A stretch of DNA of 49,157 nt from the NCBI GenBank assembly GCA_017517705.1, contig JAFWYM010000026.1, positions 1-49,157 on the forward strand. The letters are read 5' to 3'. Position 1 is the stretch's first letter; each line of letters starts with the position of its first letter. Origin of the DNA: Alistipes sp. (GTDB lineage: Bacteria > Bacteroidota > Bacteroidia > Bacteroidales > Rikenellaceae). The translations under genes were made by a program, and so were the position numbers. Shown piece after piece: positions 17,524 through 25,990 of this stretch. A model generated the notes under the pieces. The model saw only the letters and a list, made by a program, of their open reading frames with translations, was not told the DNA's origin and did no database searches.

Positions 17524-19695
17524 TTATTTCTTTGACCAGGTGCCGTCGCCCTTATCCCACACACCGTCAGCAACGGTGTAGAGGTTGTTGCCATCGGTCG
17601 GGGTGGTAAGATCATTCGTCTGATTCCACTTGTTGTTCCAGTTGTTTGCCGTAGTTGCGGGATTCATACGGCAGAAGATGATGTTGCAACCATAGCTATA
17701 GCCTACCGGGAGGTTCACTTCGTAGATGCCATCACTATCGCTATCGACCATACTTACCCACACATTACCTGAATTATTCCAGAAGTATGCCGCAAAGCGA
17801 GCATTACCCTCCATCCAGTTGCTATTGGGCTTGAGGTATACCACGTTATCTGTAACATCGGGTTCCTGCTGCACGGGCTCCTTGCCATTCTCGGTCTGCT
17901 CGGGAACGGTGGTGTAGTCGGCGCCGGCATCTACAACATATAGGCGGATATTCGTAGCATCGAAGTAGAAGTCGTATAGACCCGCCTTTGTGAGGCTGAT
18001 GTCGCCACCCTGATCAACGACAGGCATCCAGTTGCCTGGGTTGAAATAGGTGATATCTCCAGCACCATACTTGGGATTCCATGTGTTGTCGCCAAACTTC
18101 TTGATAAGGAAGCTAAAGTAGTCTACAGGAATCGTCACATCCTCAGCGATGAAGATGCCCGCAGTCTCGGTGCTGTACATCTGAATCTCGCTCCACGAGC
18201 CTCCCGACTGCGCAAAGTCGCCCACGAGGGCCCACTCAGATGCCTCGCCCGAGCTCTCGCCACCACCAGGGGTGTTGCCACCGCCATCGGTGCCTGCGGT
18301 CTGCTCCTCGGCTGTGGTGTAGTCGCCACCTGCGGTCATGACGTAGAGCTTGCAGTTGCCTCCATCGACATACTCGAAGTATAGGTCGTAGGTGCCCATA
18401 GTGGCAACGCGGATGTTATTATCCTCGCCGGCAGTATTGTCCAAAATAACGAAATGATCAGCCTCGATAGGCTCCGAATAGCCGAACGAGATATCCCACG
18501 TATTTACATCCTTGATCTTGAACTCTGTATCCTCGGCAAGCGTAAGGTCTCTGGCTACGTAGAGGTTCTCGGTGTCGGTGAACTCCATGGGGAGGTTGTC
18601 CCAATTGTTGAATGAGCCAGCTATAGCCCAGGGTGCTTTGGGTGCGGGCTTGTCGTAGCCATCCTTCGTACCCCACATGCCTACTTCCCAGTCGTGGATG
18701 TAGTAGTAGTTGTTGGGAGCGATGCCAATCTCGAGGTCGGCAGTTTGATTCCATACGCGGTCATTCACGCTCTCGTTGTTCCAGTCGAACTCCGTATATG
18801 CGGGGTTCATACGGCAGAAGATGATACTCTCCATACCTGCGGGTACGGCGCACTCGCATACGCCCTCGCTATCCTTCACGAGAGCCAAGCTGCCACTATC
18901 GCCCGCCGAGTTGAAGAAGTATGCTGCAAACCAAGCATCGTCAACATCCCAGATGCCGGGAACGAAGTATACCATCGTGGTCTCTGTGGGATTATCCTCG
19001 CCGCCCTCGTTGCCGCCATTCTCGGGTATGGTGAGCGTGCCGAGGTCGTAGATGGCACCCGCCTTGAGCTGGAGGGCCTTAGTATCTACCAGCGTGCCCT
19101 CGACCAACACCTTGAGCTCGGCCTCGGTCTTAGTGCCGGGGATGAACGCCACGTAATTCGTGCCGGTGACATCCTTGATAGATATGCTGCTGTTCTTGCC
19201 GCTGTTGTATACGAAAGCGGGATAGTTCATCTCGAACGTAACCTTAGCCTCGCCCTCGATGGCATACTTGATGAAGGCATTTGAAGCCTCGAGCTCTACA
19301 CTCTTCGAGGGGTCGAACTTCTCGATGGTCATATCTACGGCGATGGCCGTGCTACCCTTTGTCGAGAGCTCCTTGTTCTCGAGCTTGAGGGCTACGCTCT
19401 TGCCTACGATGGCGGCTACACCCTCGGTTGTACATGTAAAGCGCGACTTCTCCTGCTCGCTGTTGGTGAAGGCATAGGTCGTCTCGTTGTAGGTAATGGT
19501 GATAGTCTCCTTACCTGTCCATACGCCTTGCCAAAGCTCGTTGGCGCCCTCAGCCTCAGCGTCGTAGTTGGCAACAACGGCCTCGAACGATACCGTGTCA
19601 TCGCCACCCGTGTTTACCGAGTTGTCATCCTCGGTACATGCCACTGCACCCATCGCTACAAGCGCAGCAAGCATCAAATTCCAAAACTTTTTCAT
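17524..19695 (-). CDS. Multi-domain lipoprotein, fimbrillin-like N-terminus with SusE/SusF-like carbohydrate-binding modules
   Basis: 723 residues, lipobox Cys20 (GAVAC). Residues about 35-225 resemble a fimbrillin-like beta domain (LKAGAIYDLGTL). Residues 240-345 form a module with VYFVPGIW, AWFAAYF and IIFCRMNP; a second copy closes the protein (about 635-723). Two SusE/SusF-like starch-binding type modules lie between (about 355-470, WAIAGSFNNW; about 490-615, WALVGDF), each ending LYVMTAGGDYTT or similar. The paralogue upstream shares this plan and the same signal peptide (KFWNLML). Outer-membrane glycan binding is inferred from module type; no SusC/SusD genes are present. It is the last gene of the operon that starts with the microprotein at 22400. 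Confidence 0.82.
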   Translation of the reverse strand: MKKFWNLMLAALVAMGAVACTEDDNSVNTGGDDTVSFEAVVANYDAEAEGANELWQGVWTGKETITITYNETTYAFTNSEQEKSRFTCTTEGVAAIVGKSVALKLENKELSTKGSTAIAVDMTIEKFDPSKSVELEASNAFIKYAIEGEAKVTFEMNYPAFVYNSGKNSSISIKDVTGTNYVAFIPGTKTEAELKVLVEGTLVDTKALQLKAGAIYDLGTLTIPENGGNEGGEDNPTETTMVYFVPGIWDVDDAWFAAYFFNSAGDSGSLALVKDSEGVCECAVPAGMESIIFCRMNPAYTEFDWNNESVNDRVWNQTADLEIGIAPNNYYYIHDWEVGMWGTKDGYDKPAPKAPWAIAGSFNNWDNLPMEFTDTENLYVARDLTLAEDTEFKIKDVNTWDISFGYSEPIEADHFVILDNTAGEDNNIRVATMGTYDLYFEYVDGGNCKLYVMTAGGDYTTAEEQTAGTDGGGNTPGGGESSGEASEWALVGDFAQSGGSWSEIQMYSTETAGIFIAEDVTIPVDYFSFLIKKFGDNTWNPKYGAGDITYFNPGNWMPVVDQGGDISLTKAGLYDFYFDATNIRLYVVDAGADYTTVPEQTENGKEPVQQEPDVTDNVVYLKPNSNWMEGNARFAAYFWNNSGNVWVSMVDSDSDGIYEVNLPVGYSYGCNIIFCRMNPATTANNWNNKWNQTNDLTTPTDGNNLYTVADGVWDKGDGTWSKK

Positions 19696-19741
19696 CTGTA
19701 TAGTTGTTTATAATTACATTACGTTACTCTTAGGCGTAATG

Positions 19742-19771
19742 GGCAGGCTAAGTTCCTTTTTAGTCAGCCTC
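19742..19771 (-). terminator. Degenerate repeat-family hairpin, copy G
   Basis: GGCAGGCTAA and TTAGTCAGCC are an imperfect inverted repeat of the same family as 22703-22734. It lies between the two SusE/SusF-like genes and may attenuate the downstream gene. Confidence 0.45.
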
Positions 19772-19794
19772 TTTTAGTTATCTACCCCGCAGGA

Positions 19795-22221
19795 TTACTT
19801 CGTAGGAGCTGCCGATCCCGGAGTCTTAATCCATATCTTCTTGGTGCTGAAGTCCCAATATACGTCGTATGTGCCAGTCTTAGAAGCCTTACAGTTGCTG
19901 CCTGCATTACTAGTCAGTACGGTGCCAGCTGCAGCATCAACGGTGATAGTCTTACCTCCATAGTTCGTTGACCACGATTTGTCGGCACGCACCTTAAATT
20001 CACCAGTAATCTTGGCATTCTTAGCGACATACATTAAAATTGTGCCATCCCATACGAGTGGTGTGTCGTTTGAGCCCCAGTTGTTGTGTTCGCCACACAA
20101 GCCCCAAGAGGCACCTGATAGATCGGGTGCTGCACCATTGGTTGATTGCTCAGTTGCAGTGGTGTAGTCTACACCCTCTTTCATAACGTAGATACGCTTG
20201 TTGTTGTAATCGAAGTATATATCGTAAACATCAGCGTTAATTATAGAGATGTTACCACCACCGCTAGCTATCTTAGCCCAAATGTTAGCATTGAGGTAGT
20301 TAGTTCCGGCGCCATAGCTTACATTCCAATTGCCTACCTCCTTAATCTTGATCTCCTTGTACGCGCCAATAGTCACGCTCTTGGCCACGAAGAGGTTGTC
20401 TACGTCGGTTGTGTACATAACCTTGTCACCCCAATCGTTGAATTCGCCAGCCAAGGCCCATGTTGAAGGCTGAGGCTCGCCCTCGATTACTTCGGGCTCG
20501 GGATTCTCTTTATCCTCAACAATGCTTAGACCCGAACCATTGAGCAATAGGTAGTAATCCTTGTTGAGTGTACCGAGCGCAAAGTCGGGAGTCTGTGCTG
20601 TGCCATCATTTAGGATGATGTTGAGCGATGCACCCGTAGCCGAACGAGGCATTGTCCACACGTAGTATGTGTAGCCATTGATAGTCTCTGTTACGGTTGA
20701 TGTAGTTCCGGGCCAACCACCTGTTAGTTGGGTATTTACAGCATCCCAAGAGTAGAGGTTGTACTTCGTCCATACGTTGTTGTAGGGGTGTACGTAGATC
20801 TTATATTGAGGAACGCCCAACTCGTCGGGGGTAGTGCCAGGAGTCATTGCGTAGAACTCCTTGGTTGTGTAGTTGAAGTAAAGGTCGTATGTGCCCTCGG
20901 CGAGCTGCATATTCTTACCATCCTGAACAAGAGCATACATGGTATCCTTGTTGATTGCTACAGCCTCGGCACTATCCGCACTTGAGATACCGTAGTTTTC
21001 GGCCCAAGAATCGCTGATACGAATCTTGAATGTGTTGTTCGTAGCTGCTACGGCCACACCCTTCAATGTGTAGTAGTCACCCTCGAGGGTCATATCCGTG
21101 TCAACCTCCCAGTTGCCGAAGCCCACGATGCCAACAGAGAACTCTGGAACCTTAACGCCATTTTCGTCGCTCCACTCGCCTGTTTCCCAGTCTGTTATAT
21201 AGTAATAGTTGTTAGGCGCAATGCCAATCTCGAGGTCGGCAGTTTGATTCCATAAGTGATCCTCTACGACTTGGTCATTCTCATCCTTGACATCCCAGCC
21301 AAACTCCGTGTATGCGGGGTTCATACGGCAGAAGATGATGTTTGTCATATCTGCGGGTACCTCGCACTCGTAGATGCCATCGGCATCCTCGTCGGTAAGC
21401 TTAACATCGCTACTCTCAGAGGCGTTCCACACGTGAGCAGAAAACCATGCACCATCAACATTCCATACGCTGGGTGAGAAGTATACCGTTGTCATCTCAA
21501 CCTCGGGCTTAGCCTCGGTCAATATGCCGAGGTTATAGATCTTGCCAGCGACGAGTGAAAGCTCTGTCTCCTTGCACTTTACGCCGTCGATAGAGTACGA
21601 TAGCGTGGCGCTGATGGCTTGAAGGCTCTGTGTCCAGAAGGCAATAAAGTTCTCACCCTTAACACCCGAGATGGTTACATCCTCATATAAGTCGTCCTCA
21701 TATTGGAAGACACAGGTGTTATTTGGAGCAGCACTCTTTACCGTGAAGGTAATATCGCTATCGCCATTGTACGTGTAACGTAAGAATGATGTGTCGGACG
21801 TAAGGTTTACCGTTGCGTTCTCCTCGAAGTTCTCCACCGTAGTGCTTGTAATGCTCCAGCCCTTCTTACCGGCCTTAGAATCTCTATTGGGATTCATCGC
21901 ACTAATGGTCACGTCCTGACCAAGAAGGCTTCTTACGCCATTTGTTGTGCAGGTGAACTTCTCGCCGTCGTAGGTAAACACGAACGGGTCATTACCTGTA
22001 GTGCCAACATGGAGCGAATCACCCTCCTCCCAAATGGTATTCCATGTCTTATCACCATCCGTATCGTCGATATAGGCACGTGTGCCGTCAACAATCTCTG
22101 CGTAGAACGAGAGGCCTGCGCTCTGCTCGGGGGCCTTGTCTACGTTCTCCTCTGTATCTGTACAAGCTGCTGCACCCAAAGTAACCAGCGCAACAAGCAT
22201 CAAATTCCAAAACTTTCTCAT
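19795..22221 (-). CDS. Multi-domain lipoprotein, fimbrillin-like N-terminus with SusE/SusF-like and CBM26-like modules
   Basis: 808 residues from the ATG at 22221. I chose this start because it gives the signal peptide MRKFWNLMLVALVTLGAAAC (Cys20), matching the paralogue; a GTG at 22263 would add 14 residues and overlap the microprotein gene. Residues about 25-235 are fimbrillin-like (LVAGKIYNLGIL). Residues about 244-350 carry the IIFCRMNPAYTEF module. Later parts are SusE/SusF-like units (about 362-460, 585-695, 697-808; WALAGEFNDW, WGLCGEHNNW) and a CBM26-like unit (about 470-570; YNNVWTKYNLYSW, GGWPGT). It follows the microprotein stop by 35 nt. Glycan binding at the cell surface is inferred. 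Confidence 0.82.
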   Translation of the reverse strand: MRKFWNLMLVALVTLGAAACTDTEENVDKAPEQSAGLSFYAEIVDGTRAYIDDTDGDKTWNTIWEEGDSLHVGTTGNDPFVFTYDGEKFTCTTNGVRSLLGQDVTISAMNPNRDSKAGKKGWSITSTTVENFEENATVNLTSDTSFLRYTYNGDSDITFTVKSAAPNNTCVFQYEDDLYEDVTISGVKGENFIAFWTQSLQAISATLSYSIDGVKCKETELSLVAGKIYNLGILTEAKPEVEMTTVYFSPSVWNVDGAWFSAHVWNASESSDVKLTDEDADGIYECEVPADMTNIIFCRMNPAYTEFGWDVKDENDQVVEDHLWNQTADLEIGIAPNNYYYITDWETGEWSDENGVKVPEFSVGIVGFGNWEVDTDMTLEGDYYTLKGVAVAATNNTFKIRISDSWAENYGISSADSAEAVAINKDTMYALVQDGKNMQLAEGTYDLYFNYTTKEFYAMTPGTTPDELGVPQYKIYVHPYNNVWTKYNLYSWDAVNTQLTGGWPGTTSTVTETINGYTYYVWTMPRSATGASLNIILNDGTAQTPDFALGTLNKDYYLLLNGSGLSIVEDKENPEPEVIEGEPQPSTWALAGEFNDWGDKVMYTTDVDNLFVAKSVTIGAYKEIKIKEVGNWNVSYGAGTNYLNANIWAKIASGGGNISIINADVYDIYFDYNNKRIYVMKEGVDYTTATEQSTNGAAPDLSGASWGLCGEHNNWGSNDTPLVWDGTILMYVAKNAKITGEFKVRADKSWSTNYGGKTITVDAAAGTVLTSNAGSNCKASKTGTYDVYWDFSTKKIWIKTPGSAAPTK

Positions 22222-22256
22222 TGTCTTTTGCTCATTTTTTAGGTTAAACATTGGGA

Positions 22257-22400
22257 TTACCACTCTACATCCTCCTCGCCATACGAGGGGCCATTAAATC
22301 CTGAGTTTAAATCGCTACTGGCCTCAAAGCCACGCTCAAAGGCAATCTCTACAACCTCAATGTCGGGGGCTGCATAGTTGAGATAATTGCACATTTTCAT
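22257..22400 (-). CDS. 47-residue microprotein upstream of fimbrillin-like lipoprotein (family shared with 25837-25974)
   Basis: A short ORF starting MKMCNYLNY and ending GEEDVEW. It has no signal peptide or membrane segment. It shares YxxPx(I/M)E, an aliphatic stretch, and ExGFxAS with the 45-residue product at 25837-25974, followed in both by an acidic Gly/Ser/Pro-rich tail. Two homologues in the same position, each first in the transcript before a fimbrillin-like lipoprotein, support real coding. The stop is 35 nt before the lipoprotein ATG. The start could also be Met3. Function unknown; a regulatory leader, a chaperone-like partner or a peptide precursor are all possible. Confidence 0.75.
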   Translation of the reverse strand: MKMCNYLNYAAPDIEVVEIAFERGFEASSDLNSGFNGPSYGEEDVEW

Positions 22401-22477
22401 AAAGGTAAATTTTTAGTTATAGTTTTAATATGTTGTAGTGTCGATGGTCGGAATGTATATGCACACATTCATCTCTA

Positions 22478-22485
22478 CAAAAGTA
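22478..22485 (-). promoter_or_regulatory. -7 box of the microprotein/lipoprotein operon
   Basis: TACTTTTG on the minus strand, the same octamer as at 25787-25794 before the second microprotein. The leader would be about 70 nt. The -33 TTG is not exact. Other than the repeats listed, 22401-22803 shows nothing. Confidence 0.6.
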
Positions 22486-22572
22486 CAAAAAAATGGTGGA
22501 TAAGCCTAACCACGGAAGCTCTTTTAGGACGAATGGTAGTTTTGAGTAGATGAATAGATAAAAATGTAAGAT

Positions 22573-22692
22573 GAGAGTGAATAAAAAGTGTATTTCTGCG
22601 TTACGCTCGCCCTCAAAATGCTCATTTACGCCAAGTAAACTCCGCTTTTTCGGGCTTCGCAGGCCTAAAACTACATCTTTTTATTCACTCTC
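22573..22692 (-). mobile_element. MITE-like element, copy B
   Basis: Perfect 12-bp terminal inverted repeats GAGAGTGAATAA/TTATTCACTCTC bound a 120-bp element. The interior is the reverse complement of copy C with few changes (GCCCTCAAAATGCTCATTTACGCC, GGGCTTCGCAGGCC in part). It is 10 nt from hairpin copy B. Confidence 0.85.
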
Positions 22693-22702
22693 TTGAGTAT
22701 CA

Positions 22703-22734
22703 GGGGCTGACTAAGTTACTTTTTAGTCAGCCCC
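22703..22734. terminator. Repeat-family hairpin, copy B
   Basis: GGGGCTGACTAA pairs perfectly with TTAGTCAGCCCC. The 32-nt unit is the exact reverse complement of the copy at 28282-28313. It lies about 70 nt beyond the stop of the GATE-protein gene and probably ends that transcript. Confidence 0.8.
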
Positions 22735-22803
22735 ATCTTTGTCAATTGGTAGTTGATGGTGAGTAATACGCTTGCTGCGATTACTCTTTGTCGCGTTGCC
22801 GCA

Positions 22804-24426
22804 TTACTCCTCGATAACTGCATCCTCGGCTGCAGGCTCCTCTGTAGAGGGCTCCGTGGCAACCTCAGTGCGCTGGAACTGGAATGGGATGGCCTTATCG
22901 AGAGCCTCGACCTCCTCGGGGGTAAGCATATCCACGGGGCGGTTGAACATCCTCTCGGCAACATCGTTGCGATACATTGCGAAGCCAGCCTCGACCTCCT
23001 TGATGAGGCTCTCGCGGGTCTCTACCGTGAGCTTGTCAACCGATATGAAGTCGGCAGCGTCGAGCTTCTCGCCCTCGGCAACCTCCACAGTATCGTGGTT
23101 GGTGAGCAATACGCCCTCGATGACGCGCGCCAACGAGCCATCCTGCTCGGGGGTGTCGCCCGCCTCGTCGGTAAAGACTCTATCGCCAACCTTCACCTGA
23201 TTCTCGCCAACAATCTCGATGACAACGGGCGACTGCGTGGTATATCTCTCAGCGCCACCCTCGAAGCCTGTGGGTGTGCCAAAGGCAAGGGCGTAGAGCA
23301 TGAATAAAAGATGTGCTGCGATACCCGCAACAAGGCCTCCAACGGTATGTGCGAGGATGGCCTTAGATGTAAGCTTGCGGTAGCCAAGAGCGTCGAGCAT
23401 GGCGGTATGTGTGCTCAGGTAGCCGCTCCAGCACATGCCGATAGCCGTAAATACGGCGATGGCATTGCCGTTGATGATGCCCTGTGCCGAGAACTCGGGA
23501 ACAAGACTGAGCGCTGCACCCACAGCACCGAGCGACGTGATGGGGAAGGCCATCAACGCAGGATCGGTGAAGCCGAAGAGCCACTCGAAGATGATGTTTA
23601 TATGGCTGAAGAACCATGGTAGGAATGCCACACCCTCGTAGGCTGCGCCGTCATACGTGCCGTTGTCGCCAGGGCCAAACGTGAGAATCATAACGAACGT
23701 AGAGATAATCAACACGCCGGGGATGATCGAGATACCTACGTCGACACCTGTCTTACCACCATCGAGCAACGAGTTGAGGATGCGTGTAAACATCGATGTC
23801 TCCTTGACCTCCTCGTCGGCCTTCATATCCTCCTCGTTGATAATGGCAGCCATCTCATCCTTGAAGTTGGGGTGACTCTTTATGATGAAGCGCTGCATAA
23901 GGCGTGTCGATACGATACAGCCAACGAATGCTCCGAGAAGACCCAAGAAGGGCTCGATGAAGTATCCCTGCGAGATCATAAAGACGATAACTAGCAGACC
24001 CATGCCGAAGGCTGTGCCGAAGTTGGTGAGCGAGATAAGCTGGAACTTCTTGAAGTATGAGCTAAAGCGCTTATCCTTGGCCAGTGAGATGATTGCAGGG
24101 TTGTCCGACAGGAATGTCATAACGGCACCGAGCGAAGCTACGCCGGGGAGGTTGAAGAGCGGACGCATCAAGGGGCGCAAGATACGCTCCAGGAGGCTTA
24201 CAACGCCAAACTCCACGAAGATACGACCCAGCGCGCCCGTGATGACGCAGATGGCCATAAGGTAAAAGACGGTGTTGAGCAGTAGGTCGTGCGCCGTCTT
24301 CATGATGGTGTTAAGCATATTCGGCAGACCCATGACCGAGCCCACAGAGCCGAAGATGCCTACGACGATAACGAGGCAGAAGATACCTGCGAGGTACTTT
24401 TTGAAGCCCTTATCCTTGTTCTCCAT
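22804..24426 (-). CDS. Nucleoside-recognition (GATE) domain membrane protein
   Basis: 540 residues with about ten membrane helices. Two GATE-type segments can be seen: about 35-150 (FVEFGVVSLLERILRPLMRP, FLSDNPAIISLAKD) and about 215-380 (GVDVGISIIPGVLIIST, GMCWSGYLSTHTAMLDALGY). This is the layout of YjiH/SpmA-like nucleoside-recognition proteins. The last 140 residues form a soluble acidic tail (TEEPAAEDAVIEE) that most relatives lack or have shorter. It follows the porin gene by 52 nt. Together they suggest uptake of a small anionic or nucleoside-like substrate, but the substrate is not known. Confidence 0.8.
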   Translation of the reverse strand: MENKDKGFKKYLAGIFCLVIVVGIFGSVGSVMGLPNMLNTIMKTAHDLLLNTVFYLMAICVITGALGRIFVEFGVVSLLERILRPLMRPLFNLPGVASLGAVMTFLSDNPAIISLAKDKRFSSYFKKFQLISLTNFGTAFGMGLLVIVFMISQGYFIEPFLGLLGAFVGCIVSTRLMQRFIIKSHPNFKDEMAAIINEEDMKADEEVKETSMFTRILNSLLDGGKTGVDVGISIIPGVLIISTFVMILTFGPGDNGTYDGAAYEGVAFLPWFFSHINIIFEWLFGFTDPALMAFPITSLGAVGAALSLVPEFSAQGIINGNAIAVFTAIGMCWSGYLSTHTAMLDALGYRKLTSKAILAHTVGGLVAGIAAHLLFMLYALAFGTPTGFEGGAERYTTQSPVVIEIVGENQVKVGDRVFTDEAGDTPEQDGSLARVIEGVLLTNHDTVEVAEGEKLDAADFISVDKLTVETRESLIKEVEAGFAMYRNDVAERMFNRPVDMLTPEEVEALDKAIPFQFQRTEVATEPSTEEPAAEDAVIEE

Positions 24427-24478
24427 AAGTGTTATTAGTGTTTAGGTTATTATTTTACACGTCTGTATGTCGCTGCGA

Positions 24479-25603
24479 TTACAACTTCGCGGCACGCTTC
24501 GCCTGATGTTTATCGATGATTGTGGTGATACCCTTCACTACGTCGAGCTTCCACGTGAGACCGAAGGTGAAGTACGAGCCTTTATTGTGTGCCGTGCCAT
24601 CAGGATTCATGTTGTTGCCGATGTTGTAGGCGTAGGCTGCGTGGAGGCGTACGTCGCGGTTGCCACGGCCACCGAGAGGGTAGTACTCAACGCCACCACC
24701 CACGCGCGTAATCTCTGTGCCGGGGTAGAGGAAGAGTCCCATAGGGTAGTCGTTGCCCACCTTGTCGTATGTGGCCTTAGCGAAGATATTTACGCGCTGT
24801 GCAACGAGATACGAGAACTCGCCCATAATGGAGAAGTTGTTGAACAGTAGCTCCTTGCCACTTGTGCCACGATTCATGAGGTCGAGCTGAAGTGTGGCGT
24901 CGCCAAACTTAAACTGGTTGCCCAATACTACATACACGTCGAACTTGCCACGCTGATACTCCGAGAAGTTGAGCGAGTGCAGCGCCGTATAGCAGCCGTG
25001 CGATCCCATCCAGTATAGGTTGTAGGCAAAGAGGTTACTCTTCACCTTGCTATAACCAACGTCCGTGGGCTTGCAGTTCTGGTCGTAGGGGCTCTGACAG
25101 AACTGCAATGTGAGCTTGTCGTTGCCCTCGTTTGTGGTATATGCTACGCTGACACCAAACTGATAGCATACTACGTTGTTCCAATACTCCGAGCAGAAGT
25201 AGAGGTCTATTGGTGCGCGGTCGTACTCCCAGCCACCAATCATAACGACCTGCTTACCTGCCGCTATGCCCCAGTTCTTCGTGGGCTGGTAGTTGAGATA
25301 TAGCCAGTCCATGTTGTCTACGAAGCTCTGTGCCGAGTACATCTTGTTGAGTCTCTGACGCCATGAGTATGTGAACTTCTCCGAGATCTGACCATCGAGA
25401 CGAAGGTTGATGTAGCGCACCTTGATGCCTGTTGCGGGGTCTACGCGATTGCCATCAAGAGCCTCGTGTACATAGTCGAAGCGAGCCTCGACGCCAAGCT
25501 TAAAGATGTCGTTAATATCGCGGCTATCATCCTGAGCCTTAAGGGTGTTTGTACCAAGCAAAAGTGCTGTAAGGCACAAAATCGTAGTAAAGGTTTTCTT
25601 CAT
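24479..25603 (-). CDS. Outer-membrane porin, phosphate-selective porin O/P-like
   Basis: 374 residues with a signal peptide (MKKTFTTILC...LKAQ). The body is made of alternating amphipathic strands with aromatic girdles (YINLRLDGQISEKFTYSWRQ, WGIAAGKQVVMIGGWEYDR), the pattern of OprO/OprP-type porins of Bacteroidetes. The C-terminus is a short basic helix (DKHQAKRAAKL) rather than a terminal Phe. It is the first gene of a two-gene unit with the GATE protein and has its own promoter. Phosphate specificity is not shown by the sequence. Confidence 0.75.
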   Translation of the reverse strand: MKKTFTTILCLTALLLGTNTLKAQDDSRDINDIFKLGVEARFDYVHEALDGNRVDPATGIKVRYINLRLDGQISEKFTYSWRQRLNKMYSAQSFVDNMDWLYLNYQPTKNWGIAAGKQVVMIGGWEYDRAPIDLYFCSEYWNNVVCYQFGVSVAYTTNEGNDKLTLQFCQSPYDQNCKPTDVGYSKVKSNLFAYNLYWMGSHGCYTALHSLNFSEYQRGKFDVYVVLGNQFKFGDATLQLDLMNRGTSGKELLFNNFSIMGEFSYLVAQRVNIFAKATYDKVGNDYPMGLFLYPGTEITRVGGGVEYYPLGGRGNRDVRLHAAYAYNIGNNMNPDGTAHNKGSYFTFGLTWKLDVVKGITTIIDKHQAKRAAKL

Positions 25604-25643
25604 ATATTACAGTTTAGATTACTCTACGCCTAAAATAATTATA

Positions 25644-25672
25644 CAAAGGTAAGAAAACTATTCAAAATGCAA
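25644..25672 (-). promoter_or_regulatory. Promoter of the porin/GATE operon
   Basis: On the minus strand: TTG (25672-25670), 18-nt spacer, TACCTTTG (25651-25644). The leader would be about 35 nt. Confidence 0.65.
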
Positions 25673-25764
25673 AATCTTGTGCCCTAAATTTTTCATTTTG
25701 GGGTGATTTATTTCGCCTCGTATCAGGGTACTTGTTATGCTCTAAAAATGGTTGCATGAAAAGT

Positions 25765-25794
25765 TTGTTATTTACATATTTCTTTTTACTTTTG
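25765..25794 (+). promoter_or_regulatory. Promoter of the second microprotein/fimbrillin operon
   Basis: TTG (25765-25767), 19-nt spacer, TACTTTTG (25787-25794): a full match to the Bacteroidetes consensus. The leader would be about 36 nt to the ATG at 25837. This also rules out the longer ORF start at 25732, which lies upstream of the promoter. Confidence 0.75.
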
Positions 25795-25836
25795 CATTGC
25801 GTTTTGAAATCAACAAATTATTACATACATTACACT

Positions 25837-25974
25837 ATGATTAAAAGAGATTATCAAGAGCCTCAAATGGAGATACTCTACATTGAGGTTGAGGCTGGCT
25901 TTACGGCCTCGGGTGAGGATTATTCGGGTCTTCCTGGCGAGGATCCAGACTTTAAGGATTTTGGAGAATTTTAG
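25837..25974 (+). CDS. 45-residue microprotein upstream of fimbrillin-like lipoprotein
   Basis: Starts MIKRDYQEPQMEILYIEVE and ends FKDFGEF. The N-terminal half matches the product of 22257-22400 in YxxPx(I/M)E and ExGFxAS; the tail is acidic and rich in Gly and Pro. There is no signal peptide. The ATG is fixed by the promoter at 25765-25794. The stop lies 16 nt before the lipoprotein ATG, tight enough for translational coupling. Codon use (GAG, GGT/GGC) is like the neighbouring genes. No named family is recognised; similar short ORFs before fimbrillin-type genes occur in other Bacteroidales as far as I recall, without known function. Confidence 0.78.
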   Translation: MIKRDYQEPQMEILYIEVEAGFTASGEDYSGLPGEDPDFKDFGEF

Positions 25975-25990
25975 CCTAAGGAGAGAGAGT

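Noticed and set aside
22222-22263. GTG start that would add 14 residues to the SusE/SusF-like lipoprotein
   Set aside because: It would overlap the microprotein gene and spoil the signal peptide; the paralogue starts at the equivalent of 22221.
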